64,000 nucleotides of DNA. Origin: Actinoallomurus spadix (lineage in GTDB: Bacteria > Actinomycetota > Actinomycetes > Streptosporangiales > Streptosporangiaceae). The stretch is from contig NZ_JAMXMX010000013.1 of assembly GCF_024055725.1 (NCBI RefSeq), positions 62,001 to 126,000 of the forward strand. Reading direction: 5' to 3'. The notes beneath the pieces were generated by a model. It had not been told where the DNA came from. It was given only the letters and a program-made list of their open reading frames with translations, and did no database searches. Shown here piece by piece: positions 8,964 to 17,584 of this stretch (positions are counted from its first letter, which is position 1; every line of letters starts with the position of its first letter). The position numbers and the translations under genes are program-made.

Positions 8964-9365
8964 GTGAACCTTTCCGTCATCCCGGATCTGACCATGCAGG
9001 GCTCCGACAGCCCGTACGCCACCCGCCCGACCGTCACGGTCGGCCGCCTGGCCGGGCTCGTCCGTGAGCTCGCCGCCCGCCCCGGCGACTGGTGGCACCT
9101 CGCCCGCTTCGACGGCGTGCCCGTGCGGCTGCCCGGCGAGTCGGAGATCTTGCTGTACGGGTGGCCGCCCGGGCGCCGCGCCGCTCCCGCCGCCGACGTG
9201 CTCGCCGTGCTCGCCGGGGAGCTGTCCGAACGGACGATCACCGATCACGGGGTCGCGGAGCGCGCCGTACGGGCGAACCGGATCCGCGTGTACGGCGCCG
9301 GGCATCCGCGTGAACTGGTCAACCCCGGCCCCGCGTACGCGGTCAGCCTGCACGCGACCGTCTGA
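8964..9365 (+). CDS. Cysteine-dioxygenase-like cupin lacking the metal-binding HxH
   Basis: 133-aa protein whose C-terminal half aligns by eye with bacterial cysteine dioxygenase-type cupins: WWHLARFDGVPVRLPGESEI, LLYGWPPG, LAGELSERT, then RIRVYGAGHPRELVNPGPAYAVSLHA. In active relatives the segment after W.PG carries the iron ligands (HDHG). Here it reads RRAAPAADVLAVLAGELSER with no His, and only the third-ligand-equivalent H114 remains. Iron binding and thiol oxidation are therefore unlikely; a binding or regulatory role is conceivable. GTG at 8964 is chosen because GAAGGA lies 8 bp upstream; the frame is open back to 8271 but that part is not protein-like. Confidence 0.65.
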   Translation: MNLSVIPDLTMQGSDSPYATRPTVTVGRLAGLVRELAARPGDWWHLARFDGVPVRLPGESEILLYGWPPGRRAAPAADVLAVLAGELSERTITDHGVAERAVRANRIRVYGAGHPRELVNPGPAYAVSLHATV

Positions 9366-9386
9366 TCCGGCGCGCGCGGTCGGGCC

Positions 9387-9530
9387 CCCGCGTGCCGTCC
9401 GTCCCGTACCGCCCGGTCGGCCCCAATGTGGCGTCCGGCTCCGTACGCCCGGTCGGCCCCGGTGTGCCGTCCGGCTCCGTACGCCCGGTCGGCCCCGGTG
9501 TGCCGTCCGCTCCGTACCGCGTGGCCGGCG
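9387..9530. repeat. 36-bp tandem repeat, four copies
   Basis: Copies begin at 9387, 9423, 9459 and 9495. Copies 2 and 3 are nearly identical and 1 and 4 are diverged; the shared core is CTCCGTACGCCCGGTCGGCC. The array starts 22 bp after the stop of the cupin gene and ends 85 bp before the mannosyltransferase. There are no unique spacers. Confidence 0.85.
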
Positions 9531-9615
9531 CGCACGCGACCGGTAGGTGAGCGTTCGATGAACACCGCGTCTCACCTGCTGCAATCCCTATATTCCGGGC
9601 TTACGGTCATGTCAC

Positions 9616-11085
9616 ATGTCCCGCGTCTTTTCTTGGGTGATGCTGGGGGTGAGCATCGTCGCGATGGGCGCGGCGATGGTGCTCGGGACCTCGGCGGCCG
9701 TGCCGTACTTCGGACCGACCTGGCCGTTCCTGACCCTCGGTGGATCCCCGTCCTCGGCGACGGTCACGGCCCTGACGTGGACCGCGGCGCTGACCGCGGG
9801 CGCCGGGGTCCTGTCCGGGCTGTACGCCCTGCGCGGGGGCGCGTGGGTGAGCCCACGGCGGTTGCTGATCGCCGGTGCGGTCGTCGCCTGTGTCTACGCG
9901 CTGCTGCCGCCCGCCGGTTCCGTCGACATGATGAACTACGCGATCTACGGGCGGATCACCGACCTGGGCCGCGACCCGTACGTCACGACGCCGATGCGGC
10001 TGGCGCACACCGGTGACCCGGTCGGCCTGCTCATGCCGAGCGGCTGGCAGCGGGTCCCCACCGTGTACGGGCCGATCATGACGTTCATCCAGTGGCTGGC
10101 CGCGCACTTCGGCGGGAACTCGATGGCGCGGATCATCTTCCTGCTCAAGTGGGCCAACGCGGCCGCGTTCGTCGGCACCGGGGTGATCCTGCACCGGATG
10201 ACCGGTCCCGACCCGGTGCGCCGGCTCCGGGCCTGCCTGCTCTGGACGGCGAACCCGCTGATCCTGTTCTGGATGGTCGGCAGCGGGCACGCCGACGTCT
10301 TCGCGGTGTTCTTTTTGGTGGCGGCCCTGTACGCGGCGCGGCGCTCGGCCTTCGCGGGCGGGCTGCTGGGCGGCGCGGCGGTCGCCGTCAAGGCGTCGTT
10401 CCTGTTCCCCGCGGCGGGCCTGGTGCTCGCCGCGTGGTTGTCGCCGGCGCGGTTCCGGCGCGCGGGGGCCTCCGCCGCGGGCCTGCTGCTGGTCGCCGGG
10501 GGCGGCTACCTGCTCGCCGGGCCGGCCGCGCTGCACTCGCTGAACGCCCGGCTCGGCCGGAAGAAGGACCGGTACCTGCCGGTTCCGGAGTACATCCTGA
10601 CCCACCACGGCCTCTACGTGGTGTGGATGGCCGCGCTCGCGGTAGCGCTGACGGCGTTCCTGTGGTGGCGGGCCGGCCTGCCGTTCGCGCTGTGGCGGCC
10701 GGTGCCCGAGGAGAAGTGGCGCCCGCCGCTCGACGTGCTGCCCGTGGCGGTGCTCGCGTTCGGCACCACCCTGGTCTCGCCGCTGCAATACCCCTGGTAC
10801 GACGCCATGCTGCTGCCGATCCTGGCGCTGCTGCCGTACCGCCTGGACTGGACGCTGATCGCCCGGGGGGTCATGCTCGGGCTGTGCACGCTCCCCGGCG
10901 TGCGCGTGAACGGATACCAGCACTTCTACGTGCGCTGGGCCAACCTCGTGTGGCTGGCCGTCTTCATCGTCGTCGTCTGGTGGGGGACCCGCCGCACCGC
11001 CGCCGGACCGCCCGCCGAGTCGCCGGGACCGACGTCACCGTCGTCGGTGGCGCCGCCGCCGTCGTCCTCACCGGCTCCGGCCTGA
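9616..11085 (+). CDS. Polyprenol-phosphate-mannose-dependent alpha-(1,6)-mannosyltransferase-like membrane protein (MptB-like)
   Basis: 489-aa multi-pass protein resembling the MptA/MptB group of actinobacterial GT-C mannosyltransferases, which extend lipid-linked mannans at the membrane. Supporting segments are SVDMMNYAIYGRITDLGRDP, GPIMTFIQWLAAHFGGNSM, ANPLILFWMVGSGHADVFA and VSPLQYPWYDAMLLPILALL. The Asp in SVDMMNY occupies the GT-C catalytic loop position. A Pro/Ser-rich tail of about 30 residues follows the last membrane helix. Ribosome binding site is weak. Exact linkage is not determined by sequence. Confidence 0.8.
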   Translation: MSRVFSWVMLGVSIVAMGAAMVLGTSAAVPYFGPTWPFLTLGGSPSSATVTALTWTAALTAGAGVLSGLYALRGGAWVSPRRLLIAGAVVACVYALLPPAGSVDMMNYAIYGRITDLGRDPYVTTPMRLAHTGDPVGLLMPSGWQRVPTVYGPIMTFIQWLAAHFGGNSMARIIFLLKWANAAAFVGTGVILHRMTGPDPVRRLRACLLWTANPLILFWMVGSGHADVFAVFFLVAALYAARRSAFAGGLLGGAAVAVKASFLFPAAGLVLAAWLSPARFRRAGASAAGLLLVAGGGYLLAGPAALHSLNARLGRKKDRYLPVPEYILTHHGLYVVWMAALAVALTAFLWWRAGLPFALWRPVPEEKWRPPLDVLPVAVLAFGTTLVSPLQYPWYDAMLLPILALLPYRLDWTLIARGVMLGLCTLPGVRVNGYQHFYVRWANLVWLAVFIVVVWWGTRRTAAGPPAESPGPTSPSSVAPPPSSSPAPA

Positions 11086-11106
11086 CCGCGTCCCGGCGGG
11101 CGGTCC

Positions 11107-11160
11107 GGCGGCTCACTCGTCGCGCGGGCCCTCCGGGTCCACGAGGCGGCGGGCGGTACG
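11107..11160 (-). repeat. Duplicated 3' end of the FtsX-like gene
   Basis: 54 bp lying directly downstream of the permease gene and matching its last 54 bp (11161-11214) at about 42 of 54 positions. Translated in the same frame it gives TARRLVDPEGPRDE and a stop, against TVRRLMGPEGLRTE and a stop in the gene. Either a tandem duplication spanning the stop codon or the remnant of a deleted paralogue. Confidence 0.75.
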
Positions 11161-11166
11161 GGCGGC

Positions 11167-13539
11167 TCACTCCGTGCGCAGGCCCTCGGGGCCCATCAGG
11201 CGGCGTACGGTCGGGAGGCTGAGCGCCGTGACCAGGAGCACCACGGCGGCCGCGGTGCCGCAGATGCCCGCGATGGCTCCCCACTGGACGGAGACCGCCT
11301 TTTCGGACATCTTGAGCAGCAGCGCGCCGAGACCGGCCCCGGCCGGGACGGCCAGCGACAGGCCCAGCAGCATCGGCAGGGCGGTCTGCCACAGCACCGA
11401 CCGGTTCAGGACGGAACGCCGGGTGCCGAACGCGACCAGCATCGCCAGCAGGCGGCGCCGCTCCCTCATCTGCTCCAGGACGGTCACCAGCAGGACCGCT
11501 CCGATCACGAGGAGGGAGGCGATCGCGCCGATGAGCAGACCACGGCGGACCGCGCCGAACCGGTCGTCCTCCCGCGTGGCGGACGTCACCGTGACATCGG
11601 CCATCGGTTCGATGGCCGCCACGGTGTTGCGCATCCGCTCCATGGCGTCCCGGTCGGCCTCGTTCACCCGCACGAGCGTGGCGACGTGGGTCATCCGGAG
11701 GATCCGGGCGTCGATGGCGGAGGGGGTGGCGAAGACGCCGTCCTCGGTCTCGCCGAGGAGGTCGGTCCGCTGCCCGGCCGGGCGCGCGGACGTGGGGATC
11801 CGCCACGCCGGCCCACGGCCTCCCGCGGTGTCCTCGCCGGAGTCGACCCGGCCGGTCTCGCCCGGCCGTGGAGCGGTGGGCTCCTGCGGACCGGCGAGGA
11901 AGACGTCACCGTCGGCGCAGTGGTTCATCCGGATGAGTTCCCGGAGGGCGGGGCAGTCGGCGACGGTCAGCGTCGCCGAGCGCTCGTCCTTCCCCTTGCT
12001 CGGGAGTTTCAGGCCCGTCATGGCCTTGACGATCGTCCCGCGGACCCCGGGCGTGGAGCCCAGCCGTGCGCCGATGCCGGCGGCGCGCGTACCGTCGACG
12101 GTCCCGTGGAAGGTCACCTGAGCCTGCGCGCGCGAGGTGTCCTGGCCGGTCTGCTCGACGTAGTCGCCGCGCACGCCGGTGAACATCGTCTGCAGCGCGA
12201 TCGCTCCCGCGGTCGCGACGACGATGCCGCTGACGGCCCGCACGGAGGCCCCGCCGTCCAGCTGCAGCCGGCGTACCGCGAGCTGCCAGGACAGCCCACC
12301 GCCGCGCCCGAGGCGGGCGACGACCGCCTCGACGATCCACGGCAGCAGGGCCGCGATGCCGATGAGCAGCAGCGTCACGCCCGCCGCGACCTGGTACTCG
12401 TTGAAGCCCTCCGCCCGGTTGACCCCGCCGAGCAGCGGATACAGCAGCCCGAGGCCGATGACGGGGACGATCGCGCGCCACCAGAGCCGGCGCCGGGACC
12501 GGGCGGCGTTGCGGACGACACCGAGCGGCTCGATCATCACCTTCCGCAGGGAGAAGAGGGCGACGAGTACGGACGAGACGGGAACGGCCGGCACCATCAG
12601 GAGCGTGGGCAGGAGCGCGGGCCGGACGTCGGCGGTGAAGAAGCCGACGCCGAGCACCGTGACCCGCTCGACGAACACCCGTACGACCAGGAACATGAGC
12701 GCGCCGGCCAGCAGCCCGGTCACCGACGCCAGCAGCGCCTCCGCCGCGGCGAAGCGCCGTGCCATGTGCTGGTCGACGCCCATCAGGCGCAGCGCGGCGA
12801 GCCTCCGGTCGCGGGATTCACCGCCGAAGCGCATGGCCGTGCCGATGAACACCGCGACCGGCAGCAGCAGGACCACGAAGGCGATCACGACGAGCAGCAG
12901 CAGGATCGGGCCGAGGCCCTCCCCGGGGGAGCGGTCGCCGAACGAGGTGACGCGCGCGACGGCGCCCGACCGCTCGGTGAGCCGGTCGCTGCCGGCGTAG
13001 AAGGCGTACTCCCGCGCGCCTCCGAGGCCGGCGTGGCCGATCGTGCCGACGACGCGGTAGCCGAGGCGCGGCCGCAGCAGCGCGCCCTCGCGTGAGGACA
13101 GCAGGTCCGCCAGCACCGGCGACACCACCATCTCGCCCGGCTTGGGGAAGGCGGTCAGGCCGGGCGGGAGCGGTGCCCGCGGCCCTTCGGGGCGGAGGAC
13201 CCGGCCTCTGATCGACCTGCCGTGGAAGTCGGTGTCCTGCACGCCGATGAGGAGTGAGCGGTCCGAAGGCGCCGGCGCCTCGGCGGCCGGTGTGTTGTCG
13301 CGCGCCGAGGTCCGCTCGTGACGTTCCTGGAGCATCGTCGGCATCGAGGCGGCGACCAGGAGCATCATCACGCCGAGCCCGACGCCGACCGCGGTCATCG
13401 CGATCCTGGTCCACCCGGAGCGCCCGCCCGCCAACGCGAGCCGGAGACCGAGCGCGAGGTCGCCGGACCAGCGCGCGTACCAGGGGCGCGCCGCCGGTCG
13501 CGACGTCACGGACGGCGCGCCGGCGCGTGGACGGCTCAC
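11167..13539 (-). CDS. FtsX-like ABC transporter permease
   Basis: About 790-aa permease with the two-repeat FtsX/MacB architecture. The first membrane segment is near residues 35-55 (GWTRIAMTAVGVGLGVMMLL), followed by an extracytoplasmic region, a cluster of membrane helices, a second soluble domain and a C-terminal helix set. GTG at 13539 overlaps the TGA of the ATPase gene by 4 bp, with GAGG 8 bp upstream. The frame is open further upstream but that part is the shadow of the ATPase gene. With the ATPase it likely forms an exporter or envelope-stress ABC system controlled by the PadR gene. Substrate unknown. Confidence 0.88.
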   Translation of the reverse strand: MSRPRAGAPSVTSRPAARPWYARWSGDLALGLRLALAGGRSGWTRIAMTAVGVGLGVMMLLVAASMPTMLQERHERTSARDNTPAAEAPAPSDRSLLIGVQDTDFHGRSIRGRVLRPEGPRAPLPPGLTAFPKPGEMVVSPVLADLLSSREGALLRPRLGYRVVGTIGHAGLGGAREYAFYAGSDRLTERSGAVARVTSFGDRSPGEGLGPILLLLVVIAFVVLLLPVAVFIGTAMRFGGESRDRRLAALRLMGVDQHMARRFAAAEALLASVTGLLAGALMFLVVRVFVERVTVLGVGFFTADVRPALLPTLLMVPAVPVSSVLVALFSLRKVMIEPLGVVRNAARSRRRLWWRAIVPVIGLGLLYPLLGGVNRAEGFNEYQVAAGVTLLLIGIAALLPWIVEAVVARLGRGGGLSWQLAVRRLQLDGGASVRAVSGIVVATAGAIALQTMFTGVRGDYVEQTGQDTSRAQAQVTFHGTVDGTRAAGIGARLGSTPGVRGTIVKAMTGLKLPSKGKDERSATLTVADCPALRELIRMNHCADGDVFLAGPQEPTAPRPGETGRVDSGEDTAGGRGPAWRIPTSARPAGQRTDLLGETEDGVFATPSAIDARILRMTHVATLVRVNEADRDAMERMRNTVAAIEPMADVTVTSATREDDRFGAVRRGLLIGAIASLLVIGAVLLVTVLEQMRERRRLLAMLVAFGTRRSVLNRSVLWQTALPMLLGLSLAVPAGAGLGALLLKMSEKAVSVQWGAIAGICGTAAAVVLLVTALSLPTVRRLMGPEGLRTE

Positions 13540-14261
13540 GCGGGCTCGCCTCCCCGCGTCCGGCCGTCGCGGACCACGATCTCGCGGTCCGAGTAGGCGG
13601 CGACCCGCGCGTCGTGCGTCACCAGCAGGACGGCGGTGCCCGTCCGCCGGGCGGACATGGTGAGCAGGTCCATCACCCTCTCCCCGTTCAGGGAGTCCAG
13701 TGCGCCCGTCGGCTCGTCCGCGAAGATGACGCTGGGGCCGGCCGCCAGCGCCCGGGCCACCGCGACCCGCTGGCCCTGGCCGCCGGAGACCTCCCCGGGC
13801 CGTTTGGCGGCGACGTCGGCCACCTCCAGCACCTCCAGCCATTCCGCGGCCTTGGCCTCGGCGGCGCGCTGCCGGGCGCCGCCGAGGCGCAGCGACAACG
13901 CGACGTTCTCCAGGCAGGACAGCTCCGGTACGAGCTGCCCGAACTGGAAGACGAACCCGAACTCCGTACGGCGGAGCGCGCTGCGCCTCGCGTCGGACAT
14001 GGTCGTCAGGTCGTCGTTCCGGTAGAGAACGCGCCCCGAGTCCGGTCGTACGATGCCGGCCAGGCAGTGCATCAGCGTGGACTTCCCGGACCCGGACGGG
14101 CCCATGAGCGCCACCACCTCACCGGCCCGGATGTGCAGCGAGGCGCCGTCGAGGGCCCTGCTCGGGCCGAACGCCTTGTGCAGGTCGACGCCGTACAGCA
14201 GCGGCGGGGCGTCGGCCCGGCCGCCGGTCATCGGCGCCTCCGAGGAGATCGTGTGGCTCAC
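13536..14261 (-). CDS. ABC transporter ATP-binding protein (MacB/LolD type)
   Basis: 241-aa ATPase. Walker A GPSGSGKST, Q-loop FVFQFGQLVPEL, signature VSGGQGQRVAVARAL (ABC motif SGGQ), Walker B VIFADEPTGALDS and H-loop VTHD are all present. It energises the FtsX-like permease encoded immediately downstream. GTG at 14261 overlaps the PadR stop by 4 bp; GGGAGG sits 8 bp upstream. An ATG about 10 codons later is an alternative start. The LDSLNGERVMDLL stretch after Walker B is typical of the MacB/LolD subfamily. Confidence 0.92.
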   Translation of the reverse strand: MSHTISSEAPMTGGRADAPPLLYGVDLHKAFGPSRALDGASLHIRAGEVVALMGPSGSGKSTLMHCLAGIVRPDSGRVLYRNDDLTTMSDARRSALRRTEFGFVFQFGQLVPELSCLENVALSLRLGGARQRAAEAKAAEWLEVLEVADVAAKRPGEVSGGQGQRVAVARALAAGPSVIFADEPTGALDSLNGERVMDLLTMSARRTGTAVLLVTHDARVAAYSDREIVVRDGRTRGGEPA

Positions 14262-14782
14262 CGGCGCACCTCCCGCGTGAGCTCGTCGAGTCGCGCGGCG
14301 GTCAGTTCCAGCCAGCGCAGGTCCGCTTCGAGGTGGAAGAGCGCGTGGTCGCAGATGAGCTTGTCGGCGAGGTCCCCCTGCTGCTTGCGGCGGGTCAGCT
14401 CGCGCATGAGGCGCAGGTGCTCCGCCCGCTGGGTGTCGAGGATCTCGGCGGCGGCGCGGCCGGTCAGCAGGGCCAGCACCACCTTCGTGTACAGGGTGCT
14501 CTGGAGGTACGGCTCGGGCTTCTCCGGCTGCGTGAGCCAGTGTTCGACGTCGGTGATCCCGGCGTCGGTGATGGTGTAGCACTTACGCTCCGGCCCGCCG
14601 CCCGGCTCGACGCTCTCCACCTCCACGAGCCCGTTCTTCAGCAGCCGGGCCAGAGTGGAGTACACCTGCCCGTAGTGCAGGGGGCGGTCCCGTCCGAATC
14701 GTTCGTCGTACGCGCGCTTGAGGTCGTAGCCGTACCTCGGGCCCGACTCTAGGAGGCCGAGCAGGGTCTGTGCGACTGACAT
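14258..14782 (-). CDS. PadR family transcriptional regulator
   Basis: 174-aa PadR-type repressor: winged helix at residues 1-85 (QTLLGLLESGPRYGYDLKRA, HYGQVYSTLARLLKNGLVEV, ERKCYTITDAG), then a helical Vir-type C-terminal dimerisation domain (residues 95-174). It is the first gene of a coupled operon with the ABC ATPase and permease. ATG at 14782 is chosen because the winged helix begins there; an upstream in-frame ATG at 14803 lies inside the operator region. Autoregulation through the palindrome at 14805-14821 is likely; ligand unknown. Confidence 0.9.
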   Translation of the reverse strand: MSVAQTLLGLLESGPRYGYDLKRAYDERFGRDRPLHYGQVYSTLARLLKNGLVEVESVEPGGGPERKCYTITDAGITDVEHWLTQPEKPEPYLQSTLYTKVVLALLTGRAAAEILDTQRAEHLRLMRELTRRKQQGDLADKLICDHALFHLEADLRWLELTAARLDELTREVRR

Positions 14783-14804
14783 GCTCGCGACTATACACTC
14801 CACA

Positions 14805-14821
14805 TATACACAGTGTGTATA
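14805..14821. promoter_or_regulatory. PadR operator palindrome
   Basis: Perfect 17-bp palindrome TATACACAGTGTGTATA (8-bp arms around one G), 22 bp upstream of the PadR start. It is embedded in a longer dyad with CTATACACT at 14791-14799 and AGTGTGTATAG at 14812-14822. AT-rich, unlike its surroundings. Confidence 0.7.
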
Positions 14822-14886
14822 GCTGGAGCGTCGTCACGGCCCTCCTTTTCCGCTCGACGCGGCGGATCGTCAGACGCGGCGGATCG

Positions 14887-15063
14887 TCAGGGTTCGCGGC
14901 GCCGGGCGCGGAACAGCCCCCGGAGCACGAGCACGACCCCCAGCGCGACGGCGACGCCGGGGACCACCCAGGCGGGAGGGCGCCCGCCGAGGTAGCGCAC
15001 GGCGACGCCGAGGAACACCACCCCCGCGACCAGCGACGACGGGTCGAACCTATGCCGGAACAC
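14887..15063 (-). CDS. 58-aa two-helix membrane protein downstream of PspC
   Basis: Reads VFRHRFDPSSLVAGVVFLGV, then VVPGVAVALGVVLVLRGLFR ending in a basic RARRREP tail: two predicted membrane helices. GTG at 15063 has GGAGG 5 bp upstream and overlaps the end of the PspC-domain gene by 14 bp, so it is translationally coupled to it. No recognised family; probably a partner or accessory to the PspC protein. Confidence 0.75.
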   Translation of the reverse strand: MFRHRFDPSSLVAGVVFLGVAVRYLGGRPPAWVVPGVAVALGVVLVLRGLFRARRREP

Positions 15064-16288
15064 GGGTGACCTCCATGTCCCCGACCTTGCCGCGCAGCCG
15101 CAGCGCGATGACCGGCGCCCCGTCCGCCGGGGGCGCCTCCGGGGCGAGCACGCGGTTCACCTTCGCCCGCGGGCCGCTGATGATCTGCCGGTCCACGGTG
15201 ATGTCACCGAGGAACGACTGCGCGTCCAGCTCGACCCGCGCCGTGGCGGGCAGCCTGACCGTGAGCACGCCGAGCGTCACGGTCGCGGTGACGTTCAGCC
15301 GCTGCCCCGGGGTGAGCGGCACCGAGGTCAGGTCGACCGTGCCCTCACCGATGAGGACCCTGTGGGACTGTTCGGCGTTCGCCACGCCGGCGGGCCGCCA
15401 GGCCATGGCGTGCGTCCTTCGCGCGACGGCCGGATCGCCGGCGATCGAGCTCGATGCGAGTGCCAGAGACATGATCGCTCCAACGAAGATCAGCTTGCGG
15501 TCCCGGCCGAACCAGGAGCCGATGAGAAGACCGGCCGCGACCACGACGAGTGCGCCGGCGATGATGATCTGGAGGCGGCCGAGGTCCGGTCGCCGATCGC
15601 CGACGGCGTACAGCACGCCCGCCACCAGGACCGCGGTCACCAGAGTGCACGCCGTCAGGTAGGACCGACGCCGTCGTGGAACGACGGGTGCGGGTCTCGG
15701 CGGCGAGGGGGGAGGCGGATCCGTCTCGGACGGTCGAGTTCCGAGTGGCTCCGCGCGCGCCAGACGAGCAAGATCGATCATACCGTCGGGCGCCTGGTAG
15801 GGGAGGGGCGGGTCGGAGGAGGCCGGGGGAGTCCACACCGACAGCGGACGGCCCTTCACGGTCTCCGGCAGGCCACGCGCCGCCCCGACGAGGTCGACTC
15901 CGCGCGAGCGCGCGACCACCAGGGTGAGCGCGAAGACGATGAACGCCGCGAGCGCGTCCAGGGAGCCCCAGTCACCGGCGGCCGCGAACACCGCCGAGGC
16001 GCCCAGGGCCGCGCCGAGCAGCGTCAGCGCGCCGTCACCGTCGAACAGCCGGCGGCCCCACCGCTCGATCTTCGAAGGACCGCCGTCGGGCGCGCCCATC
16101 AGCAGGAACGCCCCGATGTACAGCAGGACGCCGACCCCGGTCGTGAGGACGAGGAGCGCGAAGCCCACGCGGAACACCACCGGGTCGATCCGCGTGTACC
16201 GGCCCAGGCCGGCGCACACGCCCGTGATGAGCCGGCCCTCCTGCGCCCGGGTGAGCCGCCGCAGGGGCGCCCCGCTGTCCTCCGTCAT
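15050..16288 (-). CDS. PspC domain membrane protein with C-terminal beta domain
   Basis: 412-aa envelope protein. Residues 8-68 form a PspC domain (RLTRAQEGRLITGVCAGLGR, YTRIDPVVFRVGFALLVL). Several further membrane segments follow and then a C-terminal region of beta-strand character (INVTATVTLGVLTVRLPATA-like) resembling the LiaF/DUF2154 'toastrack' fold. ATG at 16288 is used because PspC starts soon after; the frame extends to 16354. Divergent from a sensor kinase that also begins with a PspC domain, so the two likely belong to one cell-envelope stress system. Confidence 0.82.
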   Translation of the reverse strand: MTEDSGAPLRRLTRAQEGRLITGVCAGLGRYTRIDPVVFRVGFALLVLTTGVGVLLYIGAFLLMGAPDGGPSKIERWGRRLFDGDGALTLLGAALGASAVFAAAGDWGSLDALAAFIVFALTLVVARSRGVDLVGAARGLPETVKGRPLSVWTPPASSDPPLPYQAPDGMIDLARLARAEPLGTRPSETDPPPPSPPRPAPVVPRRRRSYLTACTLVTAVLVAGVLYAVGDRRPDLGRLQIIIAGALVVVAAGLLIGSWFGRDRKLIFVGAIMSLALASSSIAGDPAVARRTHAMAWRPAGVANAEQSHRVLIGEGTVDLTSVPLTPGQRLNVTATVTLGVLTVRLPATARVELDAQSFLGDITVDRQIISGPRAKVNRVLAPEAPPADGAPVIALRLRGKVGDMEVTRVPA

Positions 16289-16381
16289 GAGGACATCGTC
16301 GCGAACGCCGCCCCCGACCACCATCCGGGACACCCCTGACCCGTCCCTGAGCATCTCGGGGTCGGCCCAGGGACAGCCCCG

Positions 16382-17584
16382 ATGCGATCAGTGGCGGAGA
16401 CGTGTGACGATCGGCATGTGCCCGAGAACCCCGCTGAGGCCGCAGACGTTCCACCGCGCCTCGAACGACGCGCCGACGGCAGGGTCGCCGCCGGCGTGTG
16501 CCGCGGCCTGGCCGACCACCTCGGGATCGACCTCGTCATCGTCCGGGTGGCGTTCGCCGTGATCGTCGGCGCCGGCGTGGGCGTCATCGCGTACGTCGCG
16601 CTGTGGCTGCTCGTCCCGCAGCGGGCGGACGTCCGGCCGCGGCGCGACTGGACCCAGCTGTTCGCGTACGGAGTGGTCGTGGGCGTGCTGGAGGCGTTCA
16701 CGCTGGCCTCGGTCACCGAACGCGGGGCGCTGTGGCCCCTGGTGGCGGGCGGTGTCGGCGTCGGCATCATCTGGCAGCAGGCCGACCCCGAGCACCGGCG
16801 GCGCTGGGTCCGCAACACCCGTTCCCTGTGGATCCGCAGCGTCGTCGGCGCGGCCCTCGTCATCGCGGGGCTCGCCGCGTTCCTGCTGCAGAACATCCAG
16901 CACGTCGGGCAGGTCCTGCTGGGCTCGGCCATCGTCCTCGCCGGGGTCGCCGTCATCGTGGCGCCCTGGCTGCTGCGCATGTGGCACGACCTGGACGACG
17001 AGCGCCGGGAACGGATCCGATCACAAGAGAGGGCCGAAGTGGCCGCACACGTACACGACTCGGTGCTGCACACGCTCACGCTGATCCAGCGGAACGCGCA
17101 CGACCCGAAGGAGGTCCAGCGGCTGGCGCGCGCCCAGGAACGGGACCTGCGCGCCTGGCTGTACCAGCCGAAGGCCGACGCCGAGCAGGCGCTCGCCCCG
17201 GCCGTCCGCAAGATCTCCGCGGAGGTGGAGGACCATCACGGTGTCCCCATCGAGGTCGTCTGCGTCGGCGACTGCCCGCTCGACGAGCGGCTCGGCGCGA
17301 TGCTGCAGGCCGCCCGCGAGGCCATGGTCAACGCCGCGAAGTACGCCGGCGGGGCGAACGGCGAGACGCCCTCCGTCTCGGTCTACGCCGAGGTGGACGG
17401 CGACGAGGTCATGATCTTCGTACGGGATCGGGGCCGGGGATTCGACCTCGACGCCGTACCGGCGGACCGCATGGGCGTCCGGGAGTCCATCATCGGACGC
17501 ATGGAGCGCAACGGCGGCCGGGCGGAGATCCGTACGGCCCCGGGTGAGGGAACCGAAGTGAGACTGGAGTTGAAGCGCTCGTGA
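16382..17584 (+). CDS. PspC-domain sensor histidine kinase
   Basis: 400-aa kinase: N-terminal PspC domain (RLERRADGRVAAGVCRGLAD through ALWLLVPQ), several membrane helices (residues about 100-200), HisKA_3 dimerisation domain with phospho-acceptor His in ERAEVAAHVHDSVLHTL, and a C-terminal HATPase (REAMVNAAKYAGG, VRDRGRGFDLDAVP). The stop overlaps the start of the LuxR-type regulator by 4 bp. Start is uncertain: ATG 16382 has no clear ribosome binding site and an in-frame GTG at 16418 would still keep the PspC domain. Senses an envelope or membrane signal by analogy; the signal is unknown. Confidence 0.88.
   Translation: MRSVAETCDDRHVPENPAEAADVPPRLERRADGRVAAGVCRGLADHLGIDLVIVRVAFAVIVGAGVGVIAYVALWLLVPQRADVRPRRDWTQLFAYGVVVGVLEAFTLASVTERGALWPLVAGGVGVGIIWQQADPEHRRRWVRNTRSLWIRSVVGAALVIAGLAAFLLQNIQHVGQVLLGSAIVLAGVAVIVAPWLLRMWHDLDDERRERIRSQERAEVAAHVHDSVLHTLTLIQRNAHDPKEVQRLARAQERDLRAWLYQPKADAEQALAPAVRKISAEVEDHHGVPIEVVCVGDCPLDERLGAMLQAAREAMVNAAKYAGGANGETPSVSVYAEVDGDEVMIFVRDRGRGFDLDAVPADRMGVRESIIGRMERNGGRAEIRTAPGEGTEVRLELKRS

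Noticed and set aside
9387-9530. CRISPR array
   Set aside because: Repeats are directly adjacent with no unique spacers and no cas genes nearby; a simple tandem repeat.
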